38,341 nucleotides of DNA from Protofrankia coriariae (GTDB lineage Bacteria > Actinomycetota > Actinomycetes > Frankiales > Frankiaceae): contig NZ_JWIO01000025.1 in assembly GCF_001017755.1 (NCBI RefSeq), positions 35,365-73,705 on the forward strand. Reading direction: 5' to 3'. Positions 13,731 through 22,100 of this stretch are shown here, piece after piece. The notes under the pieces are model-generated. The model ran no database searches. It saw only the letters and a list, made by a program, of their open reading frames with translations, and had not been told where the DNA came from. Within the stretch, counting starts at the first letter, position 1, and each line of letters begins with the position of its first letter. The position numbers were made by a program, and so were the translations under genes.

Positions 13731-14501
13731 TCAGGCCGCGTGACGAGCGGCCAGCGCGCTACGGCACGCCGCGAGTCCGGCCGCCGCCGTCGCGGCTGAC
13801 CGGGGGACCGTCGGGGTCGGTGTGGCCGTGGCGGGGCTGGACGGCACGTGAAGGCCCGTCCACAGCCCTGTCCAGGCCGACCACCAGCGGGCCGGGTCCG
13901 TCGCTCTGTGAGCCCGGTAGGCGGCTTGGACCATCGCGGCGACACCCACCCGGGCCAGGGTGGCGCGCACGCCGTCGGCCTGCTGGTCATCCAGCCCGTA
14001 GGCGGCACGCAGGCCCCGGGCGTGCAGCGCGTCCGCGAGTGGACGCAGGTCGTCCGGGACTGGCTGGCCGGTGGCCTCACGCGCGCGGCGCCGCGTACGA
14101 CCGAAGGGAGTACGCGAGGTAGACACAGGGGATCGTCGGCCAGCATGACCGGGCTGCCCGGACACCGGCACGGGATCGGCGGACGCGGCTGGACCGCCGT
14201 CCGGGCGGATCAGCCGGTACCGGTTCGACCGCCGGCCGCCGCCGAGCTCGACCGCCAGGACGCCGGCCGCCTCCAGCGCGCGCACCGCACGACGGGCGGT
14301 CCGGTCGGAGCACTCGGCGCGCGCGGCGAGGGTGGCCATGGACGGGAACGCGCCCGACCAGGTCTCGGCGTCGAGGAACGCGACCAGCGCGACCAGGACG
14401 GCACGCAGGGACCGGACGGACACACCGCCGGCCGGGGTGAGGGTCAGCGCGCGGACGTGGGCGTACAGCGACGCCAGCGCGCGACGTGGGACGATGTCCA
14501 C
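13731..14501 (-). CDS. HTH-domain protein, possible replication or origin-binding factor
   Basis: 256 aa, GTG start with AGGAG 9 bp upstream. Residues ~45-105 form a winged helix (FPSMATLAARAECSDRTARR, ALEAAGVLAVELGGGRRSNR, YRL) of the HTH_36 type used by phage and plasmid replication proteins. A long Pro/Ser/Arg linker leads to a C-terminal helical domain (VPDDLRPLADALHARGLRAA, then ARVGVAAMVQAAYRAH, ARWWSAWTGLWTGLH). It heads the leftward operon and has the conserved two-tier leader hairpin. An origin-binding role at the nearby iterons is attractive but unproven; a transcription factor is equally possible. Confidence 0.75.
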   Translation of the reverse strand: MDIVPRRALASLYAHVRALTLTPAGGVSVRSLRAVLVALVAFLDAETWSGAFPSMATLAARAECSDRTARRAVRALEAAGVLAVELGGGRRSNRYRLIRPDGGPAASADPVPVSGQPGHAGRRSPVSTSRTPFGRTRRRAREATGQPVPDDLRPLADALHARGLRAAYGLDDQQADGVRATLARVGVAAMVQAAYRAHRATDPARWWSAWTGLWTGLHVPSSPATATPTPTVPRSAATAAAGLAACRSALAARHAA

Positions 14502-14538
14502 GGGTTCGGGCTCCTGTTGTGGCAGGGGATCGGATCAA

Positions 14539-14573
14539 GGCCCCCGGTCGGTGTTCCAGCACCACCGGGGGCC
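14539..14573 (-). promoter_or_regulatory. Two-tier leader hairpin (copy in element 1)
   Basis: The outer stem GGCCCCCGGT/ACCGGGGGCC (10 bp, perfect), a 1-nt bulge, the inner stem GGTG/CACC and the hexaloop TTCCAG (plus-strand letters). It lies 37 nt before the GTG of the HTH gene on the leftward transcript. The copy at 36917-36951 has the same form with a different, still-paired outer stem. Confidence 0.75.
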
Positions 14574-14576
14574 GTC

Positions 14577-14596
14577 CTGTTGGGACGTCCCAACAG
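14577..14596. promoter_or_regulatory. 20-bp perfect palindromic operator
   Basis: CTGTTGGGAC/GTCCCAACAG is a perfect palindrome, and the left 12 bp (CTGTTGGGACGT) recur at 14603-14614. It overlaps a plausible leftward promoter (TTGCAA at 14614-14619, TACTGT at 14592-14597 on the minus strand). It lies about 40 bp before the rightward HTH gene, so it could control both directions. Confidence 0.65.
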
Positions 14597-14632
14597 TACA
14601 CCGCTGTTGGGACGTTGCAATACCCTTTTCTC

Positions 14633-14833
14633 ATGGACGACGTCGAGCGGGAGCCCTGGACTACCAAGGACATCGCCACCGCGCTGGGCGTCTCGCAGGA
14701 GCGCGCGCGGGTCATCTCGCACCGCGATGACTTCCCGACGCCGATCATCAAGAGCAGTCGTTTTCGCGCCTGGTCCGCTGACGACGTCGAAGCCTGGATC
14801 GCCGAGCACCGGCCCGACCGGGCGTCCGAGTAG
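14633..14833 (+). CDS. Small AlpA/MerR-like HTH protein (cassette regulator 2)
   Basis: 66 aa. Winged helix: WTTKDIATALGVSQERARVI, FPTPIIKSSRFRAW, then DDVEAWIAEHRPD. It is a paralogue of 10695-10922 and 37028-37225. The ATG has no Shine-Dalgarno but lies 6 bp after TACCCT, a possible -10, so the mRNA may be leaderless. It is divergent from the HTH operon across a palindromic operator, which it probably binds. Confidence 0.88.
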   Translation: MDDVEREPWTTKDIATALGVSQERARVISHRDDFPTPIIKSSRFRAWSADDVEAWIAEHRPDRASE

Positions 14834-14862
14834 GGCCACAGTTTCGTATTACGATACTGACT

Positions 14863-15102
14863 GTGGAGATCCACCGGTCGGCGCGCAAGCACGGCATAGC
14901 CGACGCGGACATCACCCACGCCGCTGCCCGCTACCTGGTCGCCTACCCCCTCGACGGCGAGGGCCCGCCGCGGGAACTCCGGTTCGGCCCGGACCGCGCG
15001 GGCAACCTGTTAGAGATCGTCGTCCTGTTCCTCGACGACGACACCGAGCTGATCATTCATGCGATGCGGATGCGTCCGAAGTACCGCAGTCTCCTGCCGT
15101 GA
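14863..15102 (+). CDS. Toxin of a type II toxin-antitoxin pair (BrnT/RelE-like)
   Basis: 79 aa. The motif set KHGIADADITHA, RELRFGPDRAGNLLEIVVLF, IIHAMRMRPKYRSLL is the pattern of a family of small actinobacterial proteins, usually labelled BrnT- or RelE-like toxins, always next to an RHH antitoxin. GTG start; GATACT 5 bp upstream may be a -10 (leaderless), inside the near-palindrome GTAT-TACG-ATAC. The antitoxin follows 14 bp later. Such pairs stabilise mobile elements. The exact toxin family is not certain. Confidence 0.75.
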   Translation: MEIHRSARKHGIADADITHAAARYLVAYPLDGEGPPRELRFGPDRAGNLLEIVVLFLDDDTELIIHAMRMRPKYRSLLP

Positions 15103-15116
15103 CAAGGAGGGATGAG

Positions 15117-15386
15117 ATGACCAACAAGACACCCACGTCGGGCGGTATCCCGGTGACCGACGAACTCGTGAGCACGCTCGCCGCGGAGGCCGAGGCCGGC
15201 TACGACGTCGACGTTCTGCGCCGCCGGGGCGGCCGGCCGCGGATCGGCGCGGCACCGGGGGAGGTCGTACCGGTCCGGCTGGACCCGGGCCTGCGCGCCG
15301 CACTGGCCGCCCGCGCGGACGCCGACCACACCAACGCCAGCGAGGTGATCCGTCAGGCGCTGCGCGCCTGGCTCGACGTCGCCTGA
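15117..15386 (+). CDS. Ribbon-helix-helix antitoxin
   Basis: 89 aa, ATG with AAGGAGG 8 bp upstream (the earlier in-phase ATG-AGA-TGA is only two codons). The C-terminal half is a CopG/Arc-type RHH domain (EVVPVRLDPGLRAALAARAD, then NASEVIRQALRAWL). The N-terminal part, with GGRPRIG, would contact the toxin. It forms an operon with the toxin at 14863 and is the last clear gene before attR. Confidence 0.82.
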   Translation: MTNKTPTSGGIPVTDELVSTLAAEAEAGYDVDVLRRRGGRPRIGAAPGEVVPVRLDPGLRAALAARADADHTNASEVIRQALRAWLDVA

Positions 15387-15468
15387 TGAGCACGTCGGCA
15401 CCGGCCCGACACCGCGTCCGGATGACCGTCCGTGACGGCGGTCCCGAGGCCCGGATTATGGCCGTTGA

Positions 15469-15502
15469 TGATCGTTGGTCCCCAGACGGTACCCAGAACG
15501 GT
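15469..15502 (+). repeat. Arm-type direct repeat, right copy
   Basis: Matches 1195-1228 at 26 of 34 positions, same orientation, 109 bp from the attR core. See the left copy. No gene is supported between 15387 and 15611, although an ATG overlaps the antitoxin stop. Confidence 0.45.
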
Positions 15503-15611
15503 TCCACCAAACAGCGTTTTTCGCCGATTCTCGCCGACTCTCAGCGATCAAAGAACCGTTGCGGCGTAAGGGATTCCGGCCCTCAGCGGTCATCCCCATT
15601 TTGCTCAAGAT

Positions 15612-15636
15612 CGGGTTCAAATCCCGGAGCCTCCGC
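15612..15636 (+). repeat. attR core of element 1
   Basis: An exact 25-bp copy of the tRNA-Ser 3' end at 1088-1112, without the rest of the tRNA. It marks the right boundary of element 1 and, because an integrase remnant reads into it from the right, probably also the left boundary of an older element. Confidence 0.93.
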
Positions 15637-16010
15637 CCTTCGCGTACGGCGCCGACCCGTTCGGTCGGCGCCGTGACCAGGCAGAACGCTCTTTTCGATC
15701 AATTTTCGTCGAACCGTCCATGATCTTCGTGGGCGTGTTGTGGGCATGTCGCACCGTCCGCGGGATCGCCGCTGAGATCGTCTCGGTCGCCTGCTGACCG
15801 GCCGAGCGCAGCAGGTCGGTGTACAGCGCACCCGTGGCCGATGGCGCTGAGTAACCGATGGCGCTGAGTGACTGAGCCGCTCGGACACGAGGGCGAGATC
15901 GGTGCCGTCGGCGAACCGGATATACGCGGACGAATGCTGGAGACCGTGTGACCATCGGCGGGATGGCAAGCAACCGCCAATCTCGTCATTCACCCACGAA
16001 GTCGACCGGC
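15637..16010 (-). pseudogene. Decayed tyrosine integrase (C-terminal relic)
   Basis: On the minus strand, NDEIGGCLPSRRWSHGLQHS, SAYIRFADGTDLALVSERL and, in another frame, LYTDLLRSAGQQATETISAA, IPRTV align with the C-terminal third of the element 1 integrase (VGDEIGDRLLSPRRLHDLRH..., YVHLLRSKGQQAAATIAAAI). The catalytic Arg of HDLRH is Gln here, a tandem duplication of about 18 bp (CGATGGCGCTGAGT twice near 15838-15873) breaks the frame, and the N-terminal two thirds are absent. As with the living integrase, its end points into the tRNA-derived core. It is a remnant of an earlier element at this site. Confidence 0.85.
15647..15673. terminator. 11-bp perfect inverted repeat beside attR
   Basis: CGGCGCCGACC (15647-15657) and GGTCGGCGCCG (15663-15673) with a 5-nt loop, 10 bp after the tRNA-derived core. 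No T-run. It could have been a transcription terminator or part of the older element's attachment region. Confidence 0.45.
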
Positions 16011-16173
16011 GACGGCCGGTTCGCTGACATACGCGTCATGATTCACGGCGCCGGCGTGGCGTGAATCCTGCGAGCGGGGGCATCACCGACTCGACCACGC
16101 ACTTCGGCGACCGACGCCCGTATCCACGGGAGTCGGTCACGTTCGAGAGCCCGATGACTCGAAAGGAGCCGCC

Positions 16174-16905
16174 ATGCGTTTCGCGGCAACGCCAGCGGGC
16201 CACGCTCAGGACCGTGCCACGAAGGTTCGATGGTGGTACCTGCTCGCCGCAGGGACCGTCTTTGTCCTTTTTGCGCTGGCAATTCCACAGTTCGGTCTGA
16301 CAACGGTTCGCTCGGTCGCCATACTCCTCGGAATCGTCCTGCTCCTCAGCGCCGCCAGTGAACTGCTGGCAGCAACGGCGACGGCGCGGGACTGGCAATG
16401 GTCCCATGTCCTGCTCGCCGTCCTCCTCGTCGCCGGCGGTGTGGCCGCGCTGGTCTGGTCCCAGCCGACCTTCACGGTGGCGGCCAGGATCGTGGCCTGG
16501 TACTTCCTGATCAAAGGCGTTTACGACATCGTCAACTCCTTCATCGCGAGACGGGCCGAACGTTACGGCGCGGCCGAGGAGGACCCCCGCGGAACAGCCC
16601 AGTGGTGGATGCCGCTGGCGATCGGCGTGCTCGAGATCGGCGTCGCCTTCTGGGCCGTCAGCTATCCGCGCCTCTCGATCTCTCTCCTGGTCCTGTGGGT
16701 GGGGCTCGCGGCCCTCTCCACCGGTCTGACGAAAATCGCGATGTCCTTCCGGAAACGTGGCCTCCGAGGGGACCTTCCGACCTTTTCCGAAGGTCATCTC
16801 CCGCCGGTGGGATTCGGTACCGGCGCAACCCGCGAGGCCGGACGAGTGGAGGCCGGACGAGCGGAGGAGAGCCGAGCCCGCGGATCTCTTTCGGAAGGAC
16901 GGTGA
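16174..16905 (+). CDS. HdeD/DUF308-family membrane protein
   Basis: 243 aa, ATG with AAAGGAG 6-7 bp upstream. About six hydrophobic helices are visible, in the spacing of HdeD-like proteins: YLLAAGTVFVLFALAIPQFG, SVAILLGIVLLLSAASELLA, VLLAVLLVAGGVAALVW, ARIVAWYFLIKGVYDIVNSF, WMPLAIGVLEIGVAFWAVSY, LSISLLVLWVGLAALSTGL. The C-terminal ~60 residues are a charged cytoplasmic tail rich in Arg/Glu/Gly. In enterobacteria HdeD helps acid resistance; in actinobacteria the role is unknown. It stands alone, first intact host gene right of the elements. Confidence 0.85.
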   Translation: MRFAATPAGHAQDRATKVRWWYLLAAGTVFVLFALAIPQFGLTTVRSVAILLGIVLLLSAASELLAATATARDWQWSHVLLAVLLVAGGVAALVWSQPTFTVAARIVAWYFLIKGVYDIVNSFIARRAERYGAAEEDPRGTAQWWMPLAIGVLEIGVAFWAVSYPRLSISLLVLWVGLAALSTGLTKIAMSFRKRGLRGDLPTFSEGHLPPVGFGTGATREAGRVEAGRAEESRARGSLSEGR

Positions 16906-16935
16906 CATAAATCCCAGAAAAGGGACATGAGCCTC

Positions 16936-16968
16936 GGGAGGGGCGGTGACACACGTTCCGCCCCTCCC
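16936..16968 (+). terminator. Terminator-like hairpin after the HdeD-like gene
   Basis: GGGAGGGGCGG (16936-16946) pairs perfectly with CCGCCCCTCCC (16958-16968) around an 11-nt loop, 31 bp after the stop codon. No T-run, which is common in high-GC actinobacteria. Confidence 0.6.
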
Positions 16969-17312
16969 AGAAACGGCCCCGACGAGGGAGCACCATGCGT
17001 GGCCGGTCTCCAGGTCACCGACGCGATCCGCGGAAATCCGCTCGCGGGTTCGTTCGCGGCAGGCTCGAGCGCCATCGTCGCCACGGGCCGACCCATACGA
17101 CGGGCCGGGGACGTCGGTCCCTGACTCGTTCTCGACCGCGGTGCTTCCCGGTCACGGGCTTCCCGGCGGTGAGCGCGTAGAGGGGGCACTGGCCATGAGG
17201 CCGTCGGCGATGCCCGATCGACCGTGACGGGCCGGTCGGCCATCTTCAGAGCGGTCCGTCACGGTCGGGATCCGGCTGTCGGAGTCCCGGCTGCCCGAGG
17301 CTGACACGGGGC
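16969..17312. other. Intergenic region without a supported gene
   Basis: 344 bp of ordinary high-GC sequence between the HdeD-like gene and the EccC-like gene. Short open frames lack ribosome sites and recognisable products. The promoter of the EccC-like gene should be in its right part, but I see no clear hexamers. Confidence 0.4.
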
Positions 17313-20300
17313 ATGGTGGACACATCCCGTTTTGTCGGCATCACGCCGTATCGTACTTACATGCGCCTGACACTCACCGTGGCTGACCCAGCCCAGGACG
17401 TCAGCGCGGACATCCTGCTCGACACCGATCCGGACGTGCCCGTCGGTCTGATCGCCGACACGCTGGTACGGCACGTCCGTCCGAGTATGCCGGCTCTCCC
17501 CGCACGTCGACCGCGCCTGTTCGTCGAGGGCCGCGCAGTCAGCGAGACGCTCACCGTCGCCGACTCACCGATCCGGGACGGCGTTCTGATCAGCATTGAC
17601 TCACCAGCGGCCTGTCTTCCGCCCGAACCACCGGGCCTGGTCGAGGTCCGTGTGATCAGCGGGCCGGGTGCCGGGGTCGTCCACCGGCTCGGCCCCGGTG
17701 AGTTCACGGTCGGCACCGCGGAGACCTGCGCCGTGCGCCTGGACGACCCGGGCACCACCGCCGAAGCCATGACGATCACCGTGACGGTGGACGGCGCATG
17801 CCGGATCGCACCGGCCGCCACCCCTGTCGGCCCTGTCGGGCCGGACACCGGCGGCGTGCTCGTCGAACGTGAGCCCCTGGTCGGCGCGGTCGACCTGCCC
17901 GCCAGCAGCACCCAGATCACGGTCGGATCCGTGCTGCTGGCGATAGGCGCTCCGAGCCGGGCGGACGCCGCGCTCAAACCGTCCGACGACGGGACAGGGC
18001 TGGACTTCAACCGGCCGCCCCGGCTGCTGCCGCCGATCCGGCGGACACGGTACAAGCTGCCCGGCGAGCCGTCCGAGCCGGAGCGGCGTCCCATGCCGCT
18101 CCTGATGGCGACACTTCCGCTGGTTGCGGGCGTCACGATGGCCTTTGTCCTCCGCCAGTACTACTTCCTGCTGATGGCTGTCATCGGCCCACTGGGTATG
18201 ATCGGCATGTACGTCTCGGGTAACCGGCACGGCAAGCGCAGCTACCGTAAACAGCTGGCCGAATATCACAAGCGGCGTCAGGACGTCGAGGGCGACGCCG
18301 AGCAGGCGCTCCTCGCCGAACGCACAGCCCGCCGCGGCGACTTCCCCGACCCGGCGAGCGTTCTGCTCACCGCCACCGGGCCACGCGGACGCCTGTGGGA
18401 ACGCCGCCGGGACGACCCCGACTATCTGCACCTGCGGCTGGGAACCGCCGACCTGCCGAGCGAGGTCGTCATGGAGGACCCGGCCGCGCAGGAACACAAA
18501 CGCGAGATCACCTGGACAGCCCCCGACGTCCCGGTGACGATCGCCCTGCCCGAACGCGGCGTTGTCGGTATCGCCGGCCGCGGCGACCTCCCGCGGGTGC
18601 TGGCCTGTTGGCTGGCCGCGCAGGCGGCCGTCCTGCACAGCCCACGCGATCTCGCGATCTGCGTGCTCACGGACAGCTCCGGCAAGCAGGCCTGGGACTG
18701 GGTGCGCTGGCTGCCGCACTGCCGCCCAACCGAAGGCCAGGACGCCACCGTCCTGCTCGGGACGGACGACGAGTCGCGGGCCCGGCGGGTCGGGGAGCTG
18801 CTCGGCCAGCTGGGTACGCGGGCCGAGGCACGGGCGCGGCCGGGCGGTGCGAACCCGCTCACCGACGGCCCGGACGTGCTGGTCATCATGGACGGAGCCC
18901 GCCGGTTACGCTCCATCCCCGGCGTGATCTCCCTGCTGCGGGACGGGCCGGCGCTGGGCATCCGTTCGATCTGCCTGGACCGCGACATCCGGCTGCTGCC
19001 CGAGGAATGCCAGGCTGTGGCCGAGGAGACCCCGACAGGCCTGCGGGTCGTGGAGACCCGCACCGAGATCGTCCACGACGTCCGCCCGGACCTTCTCGCC
19101 ACGGCGGCCTCCGCCGATCCCGAGCTGACGCTCACGGTCAGTGGTGCCGCGGCCTGGTGCGAACGTCTTGCCCGCGCTCTGGCGGCGGTACGCGACGTCG
19201 GCGGGGACGACGAGGGATCACTTCCGGTCTCCGCCCGCCTCCTCGATGTGATCAACCTGGAGCCTCCGACCGCGGCGGCGGTGGCCGCCCGGTGGCAGGT
19301 CCTTCCCCGCAGCACCGCCTTCCCCGTGGGCCTGTCCCTCGACGGCCCGCTCACGCTGGACCTGCGCCGCGACGGCCCGCACGGGCTGATCGCCGGTACT
19401 ACCGGCTCTGGCAAGTCCGAGCTGCTGCAGTCGATCGTGGCGTCACTGGCTGTGGCCAACCGGCCGGACGCGATGGTGTTCGTACTCGTCGACTACAAGG
19501 GCGGCAGCGCCTTCGCCGACTGTGTCCGGCTCCCGCACACCGTCGGCATGGTGACCGACCTCAACACGCATCTGGTAGGCCGCGCCCTGGAATCGTTGTC
19601 GGCGGAACTACGGCGGCGTGAGCACATCCTGGCCGATGCCGGCGCGAAGGACATCGAGGAGTACACCCTCCTGGTCACCGCCGGGGACGCACGGGCACGC
19701 GGCGGCGGGCCACTGCTGCCGCTGCCCCGGCTGCTGCTGGTCATCGACGAGTTCGCCTCGCTCGCCCGGGAACTGCCCGCCTTCGTCACCGGTCTGGTCA
19801 ACATCGCGCAACGAGGTCGCTCGCTGGGCATCCACCTGCTGCTCGCTACGCAGCGGCCCAGCGGCGTGGTGTCTCCCGAGATTCGTGCGAACACGAACCT
19901 GCGGATCGCGCTGCGCGTCACCGACGCGTCGGAGAGCACTGACGTCATCGGCACACCCGACGCGGCACGCATCTCGCCGTCGACCCCCGGACGGGCTTAC
20001 GCCCGTCTCGGGCACGCATCCCTGGTCCCCTTCCAGTCCGGACGGGTCGGAGGCCGCCGACCCGCTGGCACCGCTGGCACCGCTGGCACCGCTGGCGATG
20101 ATCTGACTCCGCCCTGGGTCACCGCGCTGACCTGGACCGCGTTGGGGCAGCCTGCGCCGGCTCCCCCTCGGCCACGGACGGCCGACAACGAGATCACCGA
20201 TCTGAAGACGCTCGTCGAAGCGGTCCGGGACGCGTCCACCATCCTGAGGGTCGAACCCGGGTGCAGCCCCTGGTTACCACCGCTACCGGAACGTCTTACC

Positions 20301-22100
20301 CTACGGACAGTCACCACATCCACGTCCGAATCCAGCTCTGAGGGACCACACATCGTCTCCCGGCGGCCGCATAGCGGCGGTGTCTCCTCGCAGCCGCGCG
20401 GCGGCAGCCCGGGCATGCTGCCTCCCGTCCCGATCGGACTGGCAGACCACTGCGACCGCCAGGCGCAGCTTCCCTACACGATCGACATCGACAACGGGGG
20501 CCACCTGCTGTTCGTCGGTGCGCCACGGTCCGGACGGTCGACGGCTCTGCGTACCATCGCCGGCTCGATAGCCGCGTCCATCTCCTCCAAAGATGTGCAC
20601 CTGTACGCGTTGGACTGCGGCAACAACGCTCTGGTACCGCTGGTTCACTTACCGCACACCGGAGCCGTGGTCAGCCGGGACGCGCCGGAACGGGTACAGC
20701 GACTGCTCACCCGAATCATCGGCGAGATCGTCGAACGCCAGGAGATCTTCGCCGTCCGGGGATACGCCGATCTCGCCGAGCAGCGATCGGCCGATCCTGA
20801 ACATCCGTTACCGTATCTGCTCCTGCTGATCGACCGGTTCGAAGGTTTTCTGGCCTCCTTCGAGGAAGCCGACGGTGGAGCGCTTGTGGACATGCTGACC
20901 CGGGTGCTGCGGGAAGGGCCGTCCGTCGGCATCCGGGTCATCATGACCGGCGACCGGCGCAGCGCCTCCGGACGGTTCAGCGCGGCGATCGAGAACAGGT
21001 TCATGCTGCGGATGGCCGACAGGTCCGACTACACACTGGTGGGTCTTGCACCCGCGGCTGTGCCGGACAACCTGCCGCCAGGCCGGGGGTTCCAGCTCGA
21101 AGGATCGGTCGAGACCCAGATCGCCCTGCTCGACGACGATCCGTCCGGTCGGGCGCAGGTGGCGGCGCTGCACCGGCTGGCCGAGGCGGCTGCCGCGCGA
21201 GACGGCGTACCGGCCGGGCCAGGCAGCGGTGCCCGTGAAGACCACGGCCGCCCGTTCCGCATCGACGTGTTGCCAGCACGTATCACGGTCACCGAGACCG
21301 AGGCGCTGCGTCCGGGCTCGGGACACAGCTCACGGACGGGCCCGCCGGCACGCCTGGATCCGAGCCCGCGCCCACAGCTGAGCCAGCTGATGGGCGCGCT
21401 GGTGGACGGACCCGAGGGCCCGCTGCCGGCCGGGCAGCCGTCGGTGCCGGCGGGTTGGCCGGGTCCGCAGCCAGCGCCGCTGGTGGCTCTGATCGGTGCG
21501 GGCGGTGACGAACTCGCCCCGGTTGAGATCGATCTCACCGCCGACGGACCAGGCTTCGTCATCGCTGGGCCCGCGCGTTCGGGCCGCAGCTCGGCGCTGC
21601 TGACCATGGCGGAGTCCCTGCTGGCGGGCGGCGCCCGACTGCTGCTGCTGACCCCGCGACGCTCGCCGCTGTCCACGCTCGCGGACCGACCAGGTGTGAT
21701 CGACCTGTTGGGCGCGGAGGCAGGGGCTGCCGGCATTGACGCGGCGCTGGCAGCGGCCGGCCCGTCCGGTGGCCTGGTTGTGATCATGGATGATGCGGAA
21801 CTGCTGGCCACGGCCCCGATCGCCGATCGCATAACCGAGTTTCTCAGGACCGCGCGTGACAGCGGATGCGCATTCGTCGCCGCAGGCACCACCGGGGATC
21901 TGACCAGCCAGTACCGGGGGTTCATGGTGGACGCCCGCCGGTCACGATGCGGGGTGATCCTCGCGCCGGGAACGCCCAGCGATGGCGATCTGTTCGGCAT
22001 CCGGCTGTCGCGTAACACCGGGGGCGGCACGCCGCCCGGTCGGGGCCTGTTCGTCCGCCGTGGAAAAACAACGCCGATTCAGATCGCCTACCACGAATAA
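17313..22100 (+). CDS. EccC-like type VII secretion ATPase with ubiquitin-like and FHA-like N-terminus
   Basis: 1595 aa from 17313; ATG 17361 may be the true start. An FtsK/SpoIIIE-family motor that drives export of WXG100-type proteins at the membrane. In order: a ubiquitin/YukD-like region (~17-95), a degenerate FHA region (~110-215; VGTAETCAVRLDDPG without the usual S-x-x-H), two membrane helices (LLMATLPLVAGVTMAFVL, YYFLLMAVIGPLGMIGMYV), then an ATPase-like region and three ATPase modules. The first has canonical Walker A GTTGSGKS (~696) and Walker B LLLVIDEF. The second (GAPRSGRST, ~1067) and third (GPARSGRSS, ~1415) have Arg in place of the Walker Lys. A 9-bp repeat encodes AGTAGTAGTAG near 925. 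EccB/D/E and mycosin genes are not visible nearby. Confidence 0.9.
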   Translation: MVDTSRFVGITPYRTYMRLTLTVADPAQDVSADILLDTDPDVPVGLIADTLVRHVRPSMPALPARRPRLFVEGRAVSETLTVADSPIRDGVLISIDSPAACLPPEPPGLVEVRVISGPGAGVVHRLGPGEFTVGTAETCAVRLDDPGTTAEAMTITVTVDGACRIAPAATPVGPVGPDTGGVLVEREPLVGAVDLPASSTQITVGSVLLAIGAPSRADAALKPSDDGTGLDFNRPPRLLPPIRRTRYKLPGEPSEPERRPMPLLMATLPLVAGVTMAFVLRQYYFLLMAVIGPLGMIGMYVSGNRHGKRSYRKQLAEYHKRRQDVEGDAEQALLAERTARRGDFPDPASVLLTATGPRGRLWERRRDDPDYLHLRLGTADLPSEVVMEDPAAQEHKREITWTAPDVPVTIALPERGVVGIAGRGDLPRVLACWLAAQAAVLHSPRDLAICVLTDSSGKQAWDWVRWLPHCRPTEGQDATVLLGTDDESRARRVGELLGQLGTRAEARARPGGANPLTDGPDVLVIMDGARRLRSIPGVISLLRDGPALGIRSICLDRDIRLLPEECQAVAEETPTGLRVVETRTEIVHDVRPDLLATAASADPELTLTVSGAAAWCERLARALAAVRDVGGDDEGSLPVSARLLDVINLEPPTAAAVAARWQVLPRSTAFPVGLSLDGPLTLDLRRDGPHGLIAGTTGSGKSELLQSIVASLAVANRPDAMVFVLVDYKGGSAFADCVRLPHTVGMVTDLNTHLVGRALESLSAELRRREHILADAGAKDIEEYTLLVTAGDARARGGGPLLPLPRLLLVIDEFASLARELPAFVTGLVNIAQRGRSLGIHLLLATQRPSGVVSPEIRANTNLRIALRVTDASESTDVIGTPDAARISPSTPGRAYARLGHASLVPFQSGRVGGRRPAGTAGTAGTAGDDLTPPWVTALTWTALGQPAPAPPRPRTADNEITDLKTLVEAVRDASTILRVEPGCSPWLPPLPERLTLRTVTTSTSESSSEGPHIVSRRPHSGGVSSQPRGGSPGMLPPVPIGLADHCDRQAQLPYTIDIDNGGHLLFVGAPRSGRSTALRTIAGSIAASISSKDVHLYALDCGNNALVPLVHLPHTGAVVSRDAPERVQRLLTRIIGEIVERQEIFAVRGYADLAEQRSADPEHPLPYLLLLIDRFEGFLASFEEADGGALVDMLTRVLREGPSVGIRVIMTGDRRSASGRFSAAIENRFMLRMADRSDYTLVGLAPAAVPDNLPPGRGFQLEGSVETQIALLDDDPSGRAQVAALHRLAEAAAARDGVPAGPGSGAREDHGRPFRIDVLPARITVTETEALRPGSGHSSRTGPPARLDPSPRPQLSQLMGALVDGPEGPLPAGQPSVPAGWPGPQPAPLVALIGAGGDELAPVEIDLTADGPGFVIAGPARSGRSSALLTMAESLLAGGARLLLLTPRRSPLSTLADRPGVIDLLGAEAGAAGIDAALAAAGPSGGLVVIMDDAELLATAPIADRITEFLRTARDSGCAFVAAGTTGDLTSQYRGFMVDARRSRCGVILAPGTPSDGDLFGIRLSRNTGGGTPPGRGLFVRRGKTTPIQIAYHE

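Larger units (their letters stand above)
1088..15636. mobile_element. Element 1: integrated satellite-like island in tRNA-Ser
   Basis: The ~14.5-kb segment lies between two identical 25-bp copies of the tRNA-Ser 3' end. It has an integrase at the left edge, XRE and Xis-like regulators, a DUF2742-like protein, a P4/D5-type primase-helicase, a TOPRIM protein, one HK97-type capsid protein, repeat arrays that may be an origin, and a toxin-antitoxin pair at the right edge. I see no portal, terminase, head protease, tail, lysis or conjugation (FtsK/TraB) gene. From family knowledge, DUF2742 + primase + capsid resembles the phiRv1/phiRv2 islands of Mycobacterium tuberculosis. It is therefore read as a phage satellite or degenerate prophage, not a conjugative element. 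Most rightward genes overlap by 4 bp, so the element looks compact and intact. Confidence 0.88.

Noticed and set aside
13067-14122. 351-codon plus-strand frame
   Set aside because: It is antisense to the zinc-ribbon-like and HTH genes, and its composition is typical of a shadow frame.
1088-15636. Element 1 as a conjugative element (AICE)
   Set aside because: No FtsK/TraB-like translocase or RepSA/RepAM-type initiator is present; the primase and capsid genes point to a phage-type origin instead.
15386-15676. Open frame overlapping the antitoxin stop (ATGA)
   Set aside because: Only the first codons look protein-like; it runs through attR and lacks any recognised family. Too weak to list.
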